This document shows positions 35,571 through 47,239 of a stretch of 64,000 nucleotides of DNA, in pieces. The notes beneath the pieces were generated by a model, which ran no database searches, was not told where the DNA came from, and saw only the letters and a program-made list of their open reading frames with translations. The DNA comes from Sabethes cyaneus. Taxonomy: Eukaryota > Arthropoda > Insecta > Diptera > Culicidae. The stretch is from the NCBI RefSeq assembly GCF_943734655.1, contig NC_071354.1:193776411-193840410 (forward strand), in the 5' to 3' direction. Both the position numbers and the translations under genes were made by a program. Every line of letters starts with the position of its first letter. Positions within the stretch are counted from its first letter, which is position 1.

Positions 35571-35940
35571 AACATCATTGCTGTGTAAGTTGTGTTTTTT
35601 CTCAAATTTTTGACTGCTGTTTGTGTCGTATTTCGTTTTTCTGATATGTTAAAGCCATTCTTGTATCAATTCTGTTCCTGCAGTGCCCCACAGAAGCAAA
35701 ATCTGTAAAACATATGTATGAAGCATTTGTAAAGCTGAATGTAATCTACAATTTTCTTGAATAGAGCAGTGCATTATTTGTTACTTTTATAATAGAAACG
35801 GCCTTTAAACCTTGTTTTTTATATAACAACGTTTGTTTGCGCTAAGGATAAAGTCGCAACACCATTACTGCCCCTCTAATAAAACTCACTGCCACCAGTG
35901 AAATTTAGTATAAAACTGAATTTTACATTAGACATTAATT
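35571..35940. other. unique AT-rich spacer between two minisatellites
   Basis: No gene or repeat recognised between the GACGACAAAAA array and the GGACTTGAAATT array. Confidence 0.4.
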
Positions 35941-37620
35941 AAGCATTTAGATTTGAATTTGAACTAAAACTCGGACTTGAACTTGGACTTGACGTTTTAT
36001 TTCAAATTGAAATGCAAATTGGGCTTTAAACAGGGCCTGAATTGGAAGTTAATTAGACTTGTAATTGGATTTTGAGTTGAACATATACTGGAATTAAATT
36101 GGACTAGATGTTGAACACAAATTGGGCTTGAAATTGGACTTAAAATAGGCATTGAATTTGATTTGAAATTGGACCCGATATCGGTTATAGTAGTAGACTT
36201 GAAATTAGACCTTAAAGTGGAGTTGAACTTGGAAATAAATTCGACTTGGATTTGGTTTTAAAATGGAATATTAAATTGGACCTCAATTAAACTTCAGACC
36301 TGAAACTAGACTTGCAATTGGACGAGAAATTAGACTTGAAATTGCACCTCAATAGGACTTGAAATTGGTAGTGAAATTGAATTCAATTAGACTAGAAAAT
36401 GGTTTTGAAATTGGATATTGAAAATGGACGTCAATAGAGCTCTAAATTGCACTTGAACCTAGACTTGAATTTGGTCATCAAATCATTGAATTGCATTTGA
36501 AATCGAACCTGACATCGGAGGTAAAATTACAACTAAATTTGACTTAAAATCTGATTTGAAATGGGACACTAAATTGAACTTGTGATGGATGTAAAATTGG
36601 AATTAAATTAGGCTCGGAATTGGACTTAAAAGGTAGCAGTACATTGGAAATGAAAAGCAAAGCCTTGGGCTTAAATAACTTGCCAAGGTTTGGCCCTTAC
36701 AGGAGAGTACAGGGCAATTACGGAGCTTGTGCAACGACCTTCGGACTCGATCTAGCAGCACCGCCCAGCGGAGATTCGAACATACGACGACTAGTTTTTT
36801 AGAACAGCATCGTACCTCAAAACTAACTGGACGGTTGAAATTGGTCCAAATTGGAAATAAAATCGGACCTAAATTGAACTTGAAATTTGATTTGTAGTTA
36901 AACTGGTAATTGGACTTCAGATTAGACTTCAACGAGTTTTAAAATCGATCCTGAAATTGAAATTAATTTAGACTATAAATTAGTTTTAAAATGGGACACT
37001 TAAATTGGAAATCAATAGGACTTGAAATTACACTTGAAACTAGATTTGAATTTTAACTTAAAATCGGACATTAAACTGCACTTGAAATGGGAAATTGGGA
37101 CGTTATAAACGTATGGGAAATTGGAACAAAATAAGTCTTGAAAATGAACTCAAAATGGGACACCAAAATGGACTTGAGATCGGAGGCAAAATTGGAATTA
37201 AATCGAACTTAAAATTGCTTTTAAAATGGGCCATTGAAGTTGGTCCACTATGGCACTTAAAAATTAGATCTTAAATTGGATTCCAATTTGCCATTAAATT
37301 GCGCTTAAAATTACCTAAAATCGAAGGTAAACTGAGAATAAAAATAGACTTTAAATAAGACTTAAAATGGGACATTAAATTGGGTTTCAATTGGACTTTA
37401 AATTATCCTTAAAGTTGGACTTCTATTTGAACCTAAAATCGGCGGTAAAATTTGAATTAAATACAATTTAAAATTGGACTTAAAATAAAACTTTCAATTA
37501 GACTTGAAATTGAACTTGTGATTGGACGTCAAAATGCACTTGAATTTAAATTTCAAATCGTACTTGGAAATTAATATAAATTGTATAGGACTAGAAATTG
37601 AAGTTAAAATAGGACTTGAG
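35940..37620 (+). repeat. degenerate 12-bp minisatellite (AAATTGGACTTG-type)
   Basis: About 1.5 kb of diverged AAATTGGACTTG / AAATTAGACTTG words, interrupted at about 36640-36835 by a SINE family A copy. Frames are short because stops are frequent. The array ends abruptly near 37620. Confidence 0.85.
36640..36835 (-). mobile_element. SINE family A copy inserted in the 12-bp minisatellite
   Basis: GAGTACAGGGCAATTACGG and the B-box complement GGAGATTCGAACATACGACG are in register with the other copies, followed by a TACCTCAAAACTAACTGG block equivalent to the A-box end. Minisatellite words flank it on both sides, so the SINE is younger than the array. Confidence 0.75.
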
Positions 37621-39990
37621 GCTTCTTCGCAAATAATTTTCTTATCGCTTGTTCTTCAATACCGAGCACAATTTTGATACTTCTAATAGCGGCGACTTAT
37701 TCATAACCAGAATTAATCATATAATATGCTACAACAACTTTATAGCAACTGTGTTAGTACGATGGCTACGTGCCTTTTAAAATGCTAATCCGCCTTATTG
37801 TTTCGCGTCGTCAGTGTCACTTTTCAACTGATGATGAAGAATAAAGAACATTGCGTTTCTGATTTATACAAATCTTTAACTAAATGAATCGTTACATAAT
37901 ATATTAAAGATACATAAATCCTTCTCATTCATATTAACTCATACATTGTGGAAAGTATTTCTCTAAACTTTCAGCTTCTTTGCAATACATCCTTGAAAAG
38001 TCAAAAAATTCATAACCAACAGTTTTGAAAGGCGTTTAACTAGCTGGTTAAATGAAACTGTAGAACATTATCAATAACTCATCCATTGCAGAACGGATTA
38101 TCGTTCCGTTCCTGGAAACACTAACTAACCTGACAGCCTTTTCCGGAGTGATTGATGTATTACTACCCAGCTAGTTTAAACCGTTTCAAAAATTGATCAA
38201 CTCCAAAAGGTTATTCCCGGCGAAAGGCAATTCATTCGCTGGAGTGATACCTTAGTAGTAGAAGATAAGCTAGACCAAAGTGAACCAGCCGATCCCTGTT
38301 TGCTGGTGAAATCACCGGCACCAGTACCAGCACTCGGTGCCCCATCCATCTACCGGCCATCGCATCGGAATGAATAATTGATGGCACCCGCTTAACATCG
38401 ATGTTCCACCACCTAACATACAGCAAATTTTCCACCCATCCATAATCGCACAAAAAGCATCCGTCCGTCCGTCCGTTTGCCCAAGAATATGGCCGTTCGT
38501 GCAAAATGGCTCAACCTTTCTGCCAGCTGGATAATGCGACTTCCCCGCGCCGGCAGTATTGTGCTGAACGGCGTATAAATGCTCGTCAAAATGAATATTC
38601 ATGTCAATTTTTTATCATTATTTTCCTTATTGATTTTTTTCTGCTGCGCTTCCCTTCGTCAGGCATCAGTGGCACATAAACATGACATATACGCACGGCA
38701 GCAGCGTCGACGACGACGACGGCAACGCCTGGGAAGCAAGCCATCACGGATACGGGCCGGTTGGCAAGCGACCATCTATAATGGAGCAGTGAACGGAGTG
38801 ATATGGATTGGATATTTTTCCGATAAAATTTCACAAATGAAAAAAAAATCCCAGTAAGGCAAGCACATCCATAAAATCGTTCAATGGTGAAAATGCTGTA
38901 ACTTACGACATCAATCAAGACATCGAGTCATCGAACAATGCATAATTGGGCTATGTATACAAGTGTAAAAATAAATAATAAAAACATTTTTCATAGGACC
39001 CAATATCCGGAACATCGTTCCCCAAACGGGGACAAAACGTTTCCGACCTCCGGCTGTCGATGGAAGATTGATAGATATTGCCAGTCCATTCTGGCTGGTA
39101 TGGCTGCAGTGATGCCGCGGAAGGGTGAAGTAAACCGGAAACCAGAGTACCTAGCGCCGCCGCACGCAAACACGAACATGTCCTGTCGAAGAGGAGCAAC
39201 CGACCGACCGACCAACCCAACAGAGCCGGACGGACACATCAAAATAAGTGATGTTCAATGAGCAGCTATCGGGTGAGCGAGGATTTTCATTTCATTTAGT
39301 ACATGGCCGGAGGACGACATTTTGTGGCTTTCGTACACCCGATTCTTCCGCCGGCTGGCCGGTTGGGGATGTTTTGTCATCTTTTATAAAGTGTTATATT
39401 AGCAATTGATGGGACTATTAAATTGATATTCCGGCCAACCCAACCGTTCACTACCCGTTACCACCCAGCCAGTACTGAGAAGAGAAGTAATAGACAGGAT
39501 TATGATTGGCACAGTGGCAGCAGCCTGACGCCGTCGTTTCAGTGGGCGCCACCCCACACGGGGTGGTGCGGTTCGCTCGGAAAGAGTACAAAAAAAATCT
39601 CTGTCGTGAAAATTGACATGCGATTAAATTGGTTTTTCACGCATCGCTCGGCTTTTGAGTGGCCGCCATTTGTGTTTGCAATCGAGTTAATCAAAACCAG
39701 TTCGAAAGCAGTTTGCGGGATGTGATGAAAAACGGCGTGGCTTACTTTAATCCAGTTCGGTACTGTTCAGTGGTCGCTGTTTTTTTAGCTTGTTCATTTT
39801 CTCACATATGGGATTGGATGTTGCCGAATCTATTCCGATTCGATTAACAGCATCAAATTTCAACATTTAAAACTTTAATGTGCTAATAACAAAATTCCTT
39901 AATTCTCACTTTTGTTTACTAATAGGGTTAAATTTTTTCTTAATTCAAGTATCTCCTGTAAGTTTATAACTTTGACCTGTAATGTTTATT
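37621..39990. other. unique DNA, GC-balanced in part, no supported gene
   Basis: 38.2-39.7 kb has short open frames on both strands (for example 38604-38918 minus, 38938-39261 plus), none recognisable. A (CCGT)n run occurs at about 38460. Conserved non-coding or regulatory sequence is possible but untested. Confidence 0.35.
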
Positions 39991-40009
39991 TTTACCGGAT
40001 TTGCAGATC

Positions 40010-40740
40010 GGCCAAAGAATCATGTGCGCCGCGGAAAATGTGAAAATGGAAAATGCCGTAGTGGAAAATGCGACTGCGTTCCGCGAGGGATCGAAAAACA
40101 CCAGGGAATCCATTATTCGAAGGTATCCCGAGTAATGCAGTATTTTAAGGAGATTCAGACGACAAGTGGCGGTCAGGTAGCGGCAGAAAACCGAAGACCG
40201 CTGACCAGGACGGCTTTTTGTCTCTTGGTCTTTTGGCTTGTAAAAAAACTGTCAAAAAACGATGAAACGGCTCTCGTCTTTAAGTTCCAGAAGGCATCGA
40301 ACAGGAACGACAAATAAAACCCAGGGAGCAAAATCAGCACCAGGAAGCTGTACGGAGAGTGGCTGATGTAACCGAGGTGGGTCAAGATGAACGACGAGAC
40401 TTACATCAAGGTGGACACAAAGCTATTACCGGAGCAGAAGTTTTACGCTGCCACATCAGGATTATCCGTTGCTGAAGAGGCAAGGAAAAAGAAGCTGAAC
40501 AAATTCCCCAATATGTTATCGGTTAGGCAGGCTACCTGTGGGTATGGCTAGATGAGCCAATCTCACATTACGAAGGGTACCATCAACGAGCAAAACTACC
40601 GGGATAAGTGCCTCCAGATGAGCCTGTTGCCCTTGTTGCAGTCTCACGGGGGTGAAACGCTATTCTGACCGAATTGGTGTCCTGTTACTATGCAAGGACG
40701 GTGTTAGACTAATCACAGATACCAATGTTGTTCAATGTCG
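40010..40740 (+). pseudogene. second mariner-family transposase pseudogene
   Basis: Remnant of another IS630-Tc1-mariner transposase. The helix-turn-helix end is visible as KVSRVMQYFKEIQTT near 40120, in a different frame from later parts. From ATG 40387 the frame reads MNDETYIKVDTKLLPEQKFY (first catalytic Asp in DET), KKKLNKF, then TAG at 40549-40551. It continues as ITKGTINEQNYRDKCLQM and LLPLLQSHGG, equivalent to positions in the 4154-4752 copy. Beyond about 40660 a frameshift is needed, and the expected WPDL position looks altered to Asn; the Glu region is not recognised. It is clearly dead and from a different family than the first copy. Confidence 0.7.
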
Positions 40741-40744
40741 TACT

Positions 40745-41285
40745 CATTATCGTCCCCAAAGTAGGGCTGGATTTCTGACGTCAAGAAATCATAGATCATC
40801 TAAATTTCCATCGTTCGAATTTCAATTTTTGTTATGTATAATTCGGTCTAATGAATCGGGTGACGTGTTTCTTTCAACATCTTATATGATCACATTTCGG
40901 TTTATAGAGAGAATAAATATTATGTCAACTGCCACCTGGTATAATTAAAAATTAAAAACTCGTGACAAATAAAGATAAAATTGAAAACATGTCGTAATCT
41001 GAAAAATGACTAAATACAGTTTCTGGAGAAAATAAATACAGAATAAAAACTAAATTAAGATTTATTTTGGCAAAAATATTGCTGCACCATTCTTCCAAAC
41101 GGGGAGGTGTGTCGTAGCAGTGCAATACCATAAAAGATAGTTTTTCTCATTCATTATCTCCATTAATTTTTGTCCGATTTTTATGTAATGTTTTCAGTGA
41201 AAGAATATATTATCAAAATTTGGCCCCATGATTCCGAAGATAATTCGAGTCACAATGGGATTATTATTTTCAGGATCATCTTGGA
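40745..41285. other. unique AT-rich DNA
   Basis: No gene, RNA or mobile element recognised. Confidence 0.4.
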
Positions 41286-41289
41286 TGGG

Positions 41290-41405
41290 AAAACGGCAAA
41301 GCCAGCCGGTTATTAAGTACAGGGAAACTACGAGGCTAGTGAAAAGATCCTATTAATACTGTAGCGGCACCGCCCAGTCGAGATTCGAACATACGAACCA
41401 ATGAG
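41290..41405 (-). mobile_element. SINE family A, partial copy
   Basis: Contains AGTACAGGGAAACTACGAGGC and the B-box complement GAGATTCGAACATACG in the usual order. Both ends are missing. Confidence 0.65.
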
Positions 41406-41549
41406 CAATCAGTTAAGCTGATTGGTATTTTAATTTCGTCTGCTTTCTACGACGTAAAAAATAATCCCACTACGATTCGGAATATCTTCAGGAAAACCCC
41501 AACTAAATTTTGTCAATATATTCTTTAATTCAAGATCAATCTATGTGGT

Positions 41550-41995
41550 TTTCTGGACTGTGGACAATGTACTGAGAACTGTGGAATGTGGATTGTGGAT
41601 TGTAGACCGTGAACTGTGAGCTGTGGACTGAAAAACATATAGACAGACAGGGCACGGGTTGGAAAGAGAGAGTACGGGTTCCTCTTCTGACCCGTAAAGG
41701 GTAGAGAGCACAGAGCCAAAGAGAGCACAGATGAGAAGAAACGGAGAAGTAAGTAATGATATCAAGGTGTTCACAGTATCCAAACGGAGTGATACAAGAC
41801 GTGAAAGGGAAAGATCAGACATTGGACTGTGGACTTTAGACTTTGGATTATAGGTTGTGGACCGTTGACTGTAAATTATGGACTGCGAACTGTGTACTGT
41901 GGATTTTAAACTTTGAACTTTGAGCTGTGGATTGAGAACTGTGGTTTATGGACCGTAAGCTGTGAACTGTAGACTGTGGACTGTGGATAACCGAC
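41550..41995 (+). repeat. diverged ACTGTGG heptamer minisatellite
   Basis: Degenerate units such as GAACTGTGGA, GGATTGTGGATTG and GTGAACTGTGAGCTGTGG at 41555-41635 and 41823-41990, interrupted by about 180 bp of other sequence. They match the younger, near-perfect array at 42717-43155. Confidence 0.75.
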
Positions 41996-42434
41996 TTTAC
42001 CCAGATAGCATTTTGTAAAAAGCTAGCATGTATAAAAAACTTAAAAATCAGCATACGTGCATATATACATGCTAATAAATCGTATTTGATGCAGCAAAAC
42101 TGGCATATTCGTACTATTTGGGAGACGATATAGGTGATGAGGAATAAATATACGCGTTTCATCTATATAAGTAATTATATACGATAATATCCGATTAAGC
42201 CCGGCTCGCTCCGTACTGCTATACGATTCTAAGCTGAATAACTTGGGCACACTTTATTAAGCATTAGTTACGATTCCGATTTTATTAACAGATATTCACG
42301 AAAATTTTTGTACTTGGATATTCGAGCTGGTGCTGGCTGGGTAGGCTCTTGATTGTGGACTATGGACTGAGGATTGTTAACTGTGGACCATGAATTGTGA
42401 ACGATGTCATCAACGGCCGATAGCAACAGAAATT

Positions 42435-42713
42435 CGTAAACGTAAGTGAAAGTGCATCGGATGCACCTTTAGAAAAGGAGCGAACGAGATCTGCAGAAAA
42501 ACACTCGACGGAAATCCGCAAGGACAGCGTATAAGAGGCAGACCCAGATGCTCATGGCAACGCAGTTTAGCCAACGACATCCACGCTGTAGACGAGCTGT
42601 CTTAGCGACAGGTAAAAGCCATGGCGGGCATCCATCAGCAGTGGAGATCTCTGATTCCTTCTCTGATCCCTTTGGTCTGCCGGACCGGTGGACATGGACA
42701 CATGAGTGAGTGA
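42435..42713 (+). pseudogene. LINE C-terminal fragment inside the heptamer repeat field
   Basis: Reads in one frame as FRKGANEICRKTLDGNPQGQ, RIRGRPRCSWQRSLANDIHAVDEL, then TAG, then RQVKAMAGIHQQWRSL, ending with TGA at 42711-42713. The order of a basic R-G-R-P motif, a conserved Trp and a Q-W-R-S-L end is typical of the C-terminal end of several non-LTR retrotransposon proteins. A TGAGTGAGTGA tail follows directly. It is 5' truncated with one internal stop. Diverged heptamer repeats lie upstream (42350-42407) and perfect ones downstream. The clade is not resolved. Confidence 0.65.
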
Positions 42714-42716
42714 AGT

Positions 42717-43155
42717 GTGGATGGTGGGCTGTGGACTGTGGATTGTGGATTGTGGACTGTATACTGTGGACTGTGGACTGTGGACTGTGGACTGTGGACT
42801 GTGGACTGTGGACTGTGGACTGTGGACTGTGGACTGTGGACTGTAGACTGTGGACTGTGGACTGTGGACTGTGGACTGTGGACTGTGGACTGTGGACTGT
42901 GGACTGTGGACTGTAGACTGTGGACTGTGGACTGTGGACTGTGGACTGTGGACTGTGGACTGTGGACTGTGGACTGTGGACTGTGGACTGTGGACTGTGG
43001 ACTGTGGACTGTGGACTGTGGACTGTGGACTGTGGACTGTGGACTGTGGACTGTGGACTGTGGACTGTGGACTGTGGACTGTGGACTGTGGACTGTGGAT
43101 TGTGGATTGTGGACTGTGGACTGTGGACTGTGGACTGTGGACTGTGGACTGTGGA
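42717..43155 (+). repeat. (ACTGTGG)n heptamer array, about 60 units
   Basis: Near-perfect ACTGTGG units with a few ATTGTGG and TAGACTG variants. A 7-bp unit gives the same heptapeptide (Leu-Trp-Thr-Val-Asp-Cys-Gly) in all three plus frames, which explains the overlapping long frames. It ends in a short GACA tetranucleotide run at about 43155-43175. Confidence 0.9.
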
Positions 43156-43179
43156 CGAACAGACAGACAGACAGATTAC

Positions 43180-43825
43180 CAGAGAACGGGCAAGGCCAAA
43201 ATCGAGGGCTGAAACGTCAGGCAGTATTAGAAAGCCATTTTCGATAAATAACCGACTGTATAGCCGAAAATCCCCAATAGTATTCTCGATAAAACGATAA
43301 ATAGAGCAGCAGCATATTTTATATCATGTTTTAAATATATTTTCTAACAAAAATAGTTAAGCGGAAAAGGATTATACTCCTAGGATACTTGCAGCATGAG
43401 ATAAAAAAATTTTGAAAAAGCAATGTCCGAGAAAATCGGAAAATGACGCTTAGAGTCTCTGGGAAAATAAAAATTTTTTTTTAAATATTTTCAATAATGA
43501 ACCAATAAACTATGTTCATATGCAAAATTTTATGAAACTCTGAGACCCTTCATTACAAACCTATACGATAATTTTGAAAAATCCCCAGAACTGACGAAAG
43601 AAGAGATTTTTTTATTTCCAAAACTGGAGTGCCCTGTACAACACCGCTGCTGAAGTATCAGTTCCAGTAGGATTTCATCTAATTCACGCGAGTAAAAAAA
43701 CACAGAGCAATATCACAGACAAACAACCATAATAGTTGGAAGAAAAATCAACAAAAATTATCATACCATAACCATCCATTTTGCTTGAACACTAGTACCA
43801 TCTATGATCGATATTTCCAAATATC
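43180..43825. other. unique AT-rich DNA
   Basis: No gene, RNA or mobile element recognised. Confidence 0.4.
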
Positions 43826-44018
43826 AAATACAGGTCGGACTCGATTATATAGAGACTCGATTATAAACAGACGATTATATATGATTCGATTTTATAGAAT
43901 ATTAGTCTCGATTATATATAATCAAAAAAAATTGTTTGAAGCTCGTTATATTTTTTCTGTTTTGAAAATAATTAAACCCCTAATGTTTTATTTGGCCTTT
44001 AGGGTGGCTCTTACTGAA

Positions 44019-44609
44019 TTAGGGTGGTTCCAAAAAAATGCGATTACAGTGGACCCCCGTTCGTTTGAACGATTCCTCATGTAAACTAACGGGGTTCGTT
44101 TTTAATTTGAACAACTAGCAACCCTAAATATGCTGAAACTTGTATGAACTGGCCGCCCTGCTCTTTGTTATTGTTTTGGTGGTTTGATTTAGTCTCGTTT
44201 AGTTGGTAGTTGCAAGCAGCGAATATGTTATTCTCCGATCGGATTTCTATCGTAATCGTTGGGAAACGAAATGTGAAACTGAGTAAACACGCTAGATCAG
44301 TACAAACATATCGTGTTTATATGCATTGTCTGCGAAGGCAAATGATGCCATATTGAGAATGACAATTGAACCATTTTTAATTTGCACATCGAGCAAACCA
44401 GCGGGGTTCAAATTAAAAAGTGTTCAGATTAAAAACGGTCAAACGAACGGGGGTCCACGGTATTACCTACCTTCCGTCATAATTTTTGAACCACTGGACC
44501 GATTTCAAGCGTTGACGCAGCAAATGAAAGGTATTTTTATGGGCTTTCTAGAAAAAAAAGATTGAGTTAGGAAACTAGGTCAAAATCGCGTTTTTTGGGA
44601 CCACCCTAA
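44019..44609. mobile_element. DNA-transposon remnant with TTAGGGTGGT terminal repeats
   Basis: The ends TTAGGGTGGTTCCAAAAAAA (44019) and its inverted counterpart TTTTTTGGGACCACCCTAA (to 44609) extend to an ATCGC/GCGAT block. It contains a pogo-type MITE at 44047-44460. No coding capacity; superfamily not assigned. Confidence 0.7.
44047..44460. mobile_element. pogo/Tigger-like MITE with TA target duplication
   Basis: Inverted ends CAGTGGACCCCCGTTCGTTT and AAACGAACGGGGGTCCACGG, nearly perfect over 22 bp, each flanked by TA (44045-44046 and 44461-44462). Subterminal blocks also pair. Such ends and TA duplications are typical of pogo-group elements. It lies inside the TTAGGGTGGT element and is therefore younger. 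Confidence 0.8.
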
Positions 44610-46064
44610 CTCAGATAGTGCCACACTAGGGGCCAAAATAAAAAATTACGAGTCTAATTATTTTCAAAAAGGAGTTTTAAGCGAGTTTTAAGAAATTCGG
44701 GTCAATTTTCTTTTCGATAGTACTTTTCTGCGGAATCGTTGTATATACATTTTCATTTTTAATGTAAGAAAGGTATTTTTTGCCTTTAAGATAAGAGCCA
44801 ATAATAAAATTTTTCTTTTACATTTGAAAAACACAAAATTATGTATATAAAACAATGAAAAAAAAATTTCTTGATTCGATTATATAGAGGATTCGATTAT
44901 ATGCAGTGAAAAAATTTTGGCGGGGTTTAATCGGTACGAAGAATGAAAAACCCCGAATTAATCCACCTAGCGGCGTGACCTAGCCTTTCTACTGCCACAA
45001 TAGTCATTATTTAATTTCTCAGGAACATCTATTTATAATTAACTTGACTATATTTTTAAATATCCGTTCCGTATTCCTCAAAATCCTTATTTGCCAGTAA
45101 AATTCCCAACGTATTGCGTATAATAATTAAATTTTCTTTCCTTGGGTGCGTAAATACTTGTAACACCTTATTTAGTTTTATAATCGGTCGGCGTTAACTT
45201 TCGGGCTTCAGAGCCACATATGAAACTTGTTTTGAATTGACTATATAAAATATGTGTTCACAGCAGATTTTTTGATATTTTGATATTAATACCATGCGTA
45301 CAAAAGATAGCATCTTTGAAAAACAAGAGTTCAGAAAAATTATTATTATACTTCGCTTTTGAAGAAAAAGGATATCGACAACAAAATGATTAATCTAAAA
45401 ATTTTACTATTAGTTTGCTTCGCTTCAATTTTGCAATATATCTGAATTAGAAAAAATAACTGAATAGAGCATTAGATATGAAAAAGAGAAATTGAACTTT
45501 TTCTTAGCTGGCGCTCATTCAGATAATTATTTTTGCATGAAAATCAAAACTTAAGCTTCTTTTGAATGTACTTTCATGCAAAGATAATCATTAGCTTGAT
45601 CGCAACATTTTTTCAATGTTAGAGGGTTAGGAAAACAAGATGAGGTCGAAAAATAGTGCAAAAGCTGCGTCACAAACATGCTTGAGAATGGGAAATATGA
45701 TCGATATGATTTCCAGTGCTTGTCATTTTTGATTTATTTATTAAAACATGATACATGACATAAGACATCTGTCTTTTAAAATGTCACTAACGAAAACAAA
45801 TCTTACAAAATTACTACCGTGCAACGTTTACTTCCTATTTTTCATATAACATTTCTAAGCTCTAGTATCTATTGATTAAAAAGAGCATCTATTGATGCGC
45901 AAAATTTGTTTGAAATTTGTATAAATTTATTTGGAAAAATCAACTCACTAGTATTTTTAATCCTATATACCACTATACCTACATGCTTAATTTAACTTCT
46001 TTTCTTCGCTTTTTGCTTTTGTTGTACAATTGTGAGTAACAGCAAGTGAACAAAATGACAATTG

Positions 46065-46265
46065 AAATCTGAAATCAAAGAAAAGAAAAAACTTTTCGAT
46101 TGAATCCCACTATTTAATATTTATTTGCAATAGATACGTAGTTCGCCTACGACGTGCAGGCTTCATCAGTGTCTTATTTCAAAGCGTATACGTATCTGTC
46201 GCGAATAAATATTAAATAGTGGAATTTAGTCGGTAAAAGTTTTTTCTTTTCTTCAATTTCAAAGT
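46065..46265. repeat. 200-bp hairpin with ~75-bp arms
   Basis: Core arms CACTATTTAATATTTATT...GATACGTA (46108-46140) and their complement (46189-46221) extend outward through a CTTTTC/GAAAAG region to about 46065 and 46265. The ~48-bp loop contains GTTCGCCTACGACGTGCAGG. It could be a small nested MITE. Confidence 0.75.
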
Positions 46266-46376
46266 TCGTATTCCACTAAGAGGCTTCAAAAACTTTAGAC
46301 AATTGACATGTTTCTTACTTTTCTTGAATTTAAATGCAAATTTAAAAATTGCGAATTGTTACCACATACACACACA

Positions 46377-46529
46377 CATACATACATACATACATACATA
46401 CATACATACATACATACACACATACATACATACATACATACATACATACATACATACATACATACATACATACATACATACATACATACATACATACACA
46501 CATACATACATACATACATACATACACAC
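46377..46529 (+). repeat. (CATA)n microsatellite
   Basis: About 38 CATA units with occasional CACA. It gives spurious His-Thr-Tyr-Ile and Met-Cys-Val-Tyr frames on the two strands. Confidence 0.95.
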
Positions 46530-47239
46530 ATACATTGAATACTATCAACATTTGTTTTGATTTCACACGTTTAATATACGGTTTAATATACGGTGCTTAA
46601 ATGTTAAAGTTTAAATAACTTTTGAATGAACCGTCCGATTTTCAATAACTCGGTTTTTTTGATAGATGTCAGCAGTAATTTTCAAATAATAATAAAATGT
46701 GTGATGTTTTTCATTGAATTACTGTTTATATGTTACAAAAATATGTTTTAAATACTATTTTTTCACATTTATTTATGTAACTTTCAAACTACAAGTCCGA
46801 TCATCATGAAATTTGGAAGTTAAGGGTTTGCAAGGCTCCTCTTTCATATGCAATCAATTTTGTTCAAATCGGTTAAGGGACCTATGAGATAATGAAGTCC
46901 CATATTTTTCGTATTTTTATACATAACTTTTGAACTAAAAGTCCGATCAGTATGAAATTCAATAGCGACCAATGGGACACCTAGACCTTTCATTTGACAC
47001 TAAGAACATTAAAATCGGTCCAGCCATCTCCGAGAAAAGTGAGTGAGATTAAAAGCGTCACATACACACACACACACATACACACACACATACATACACA
47101 CACACAGAAAATGCTCAGTTTTCAAAACTGAGTCGAATGGTATACGACATTCGGCCCGCAGGACCTTCTTTCCATTTCCGGTTTTCCAAGTGATTTCTAT
47201 ACCTTTATACTATATATTTATATAGTAGAAAGGCAAAAC

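Larger units (their letters stand above)
43835..44910 (+). repeat. pair of direct CTCGATTATATAGAG repeats around nested elements
   Basis: CTCGATTATATAGAG with a second CGATTATA 10 bp on occurs at about 43840-43868, with diverged repeats to 43920. A very similar TTCGATTATATAGAGGATTCGATTATA block lies at about 44874-44902. The same orientation argues against simple terminal inverted repeats. Nature unknown. Confidence 0.45.
44983..47234. mobile_element. ~2.25-kb non-autonomous element with GCCTTTCTACT inverted ends
   Basis: A perfect 11-bp inverted repeat, GCCTTTCTACT (44983-44993) and AGTAGAAAGGC (47224-47234), frames the region. The left tip is preceded by TTAATCCACCTAG. Inside are a 200-bp hairpin (46065-46265), a (CATA)n microsatellite (46377-46529), and three diverged ~150-bp units starting AACTTTTGAA...CCGAT (near 46617, 46781, 46926), followed by a (CA)n run. 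No open frame with a domain was found. End sequences of this kind are, as I recall, common in mosquito repeats, but the family name is not certain. Confidence 0.6.

Noticed and set aside
34856..35605. 249-codon minus-strand frame
   Set aside because: Composition and periodicity follow the GACGACAAAAA minisatellite; adjacent blocks give similar frames.
42717..43155. CRISPR-like array
   Set aside because: Units are contiguous 7-mers without spacers, in eukaryotic DNA.
42710..43300. Trp/Cys/Asp-rich repeat proteins
   Set aside because: A 7-bp unit gives the same heptapeptide in all plus frames, so the frames are a consequence of the repeat.
43835..44910. Long terminal repeats of a retrovirus-like element
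   Set aside because: The direct CTCGATTATATAGAG blocks are too short and lack TG...CA ends; no gag, protease, integrase or primer-binding site lies between them.
46295..46600. His-Thr-Tyr-Ile and Met-Tyr-Val-Cys repeat frames
   Set aside because: Translations of the (CATA)n microsatellite.
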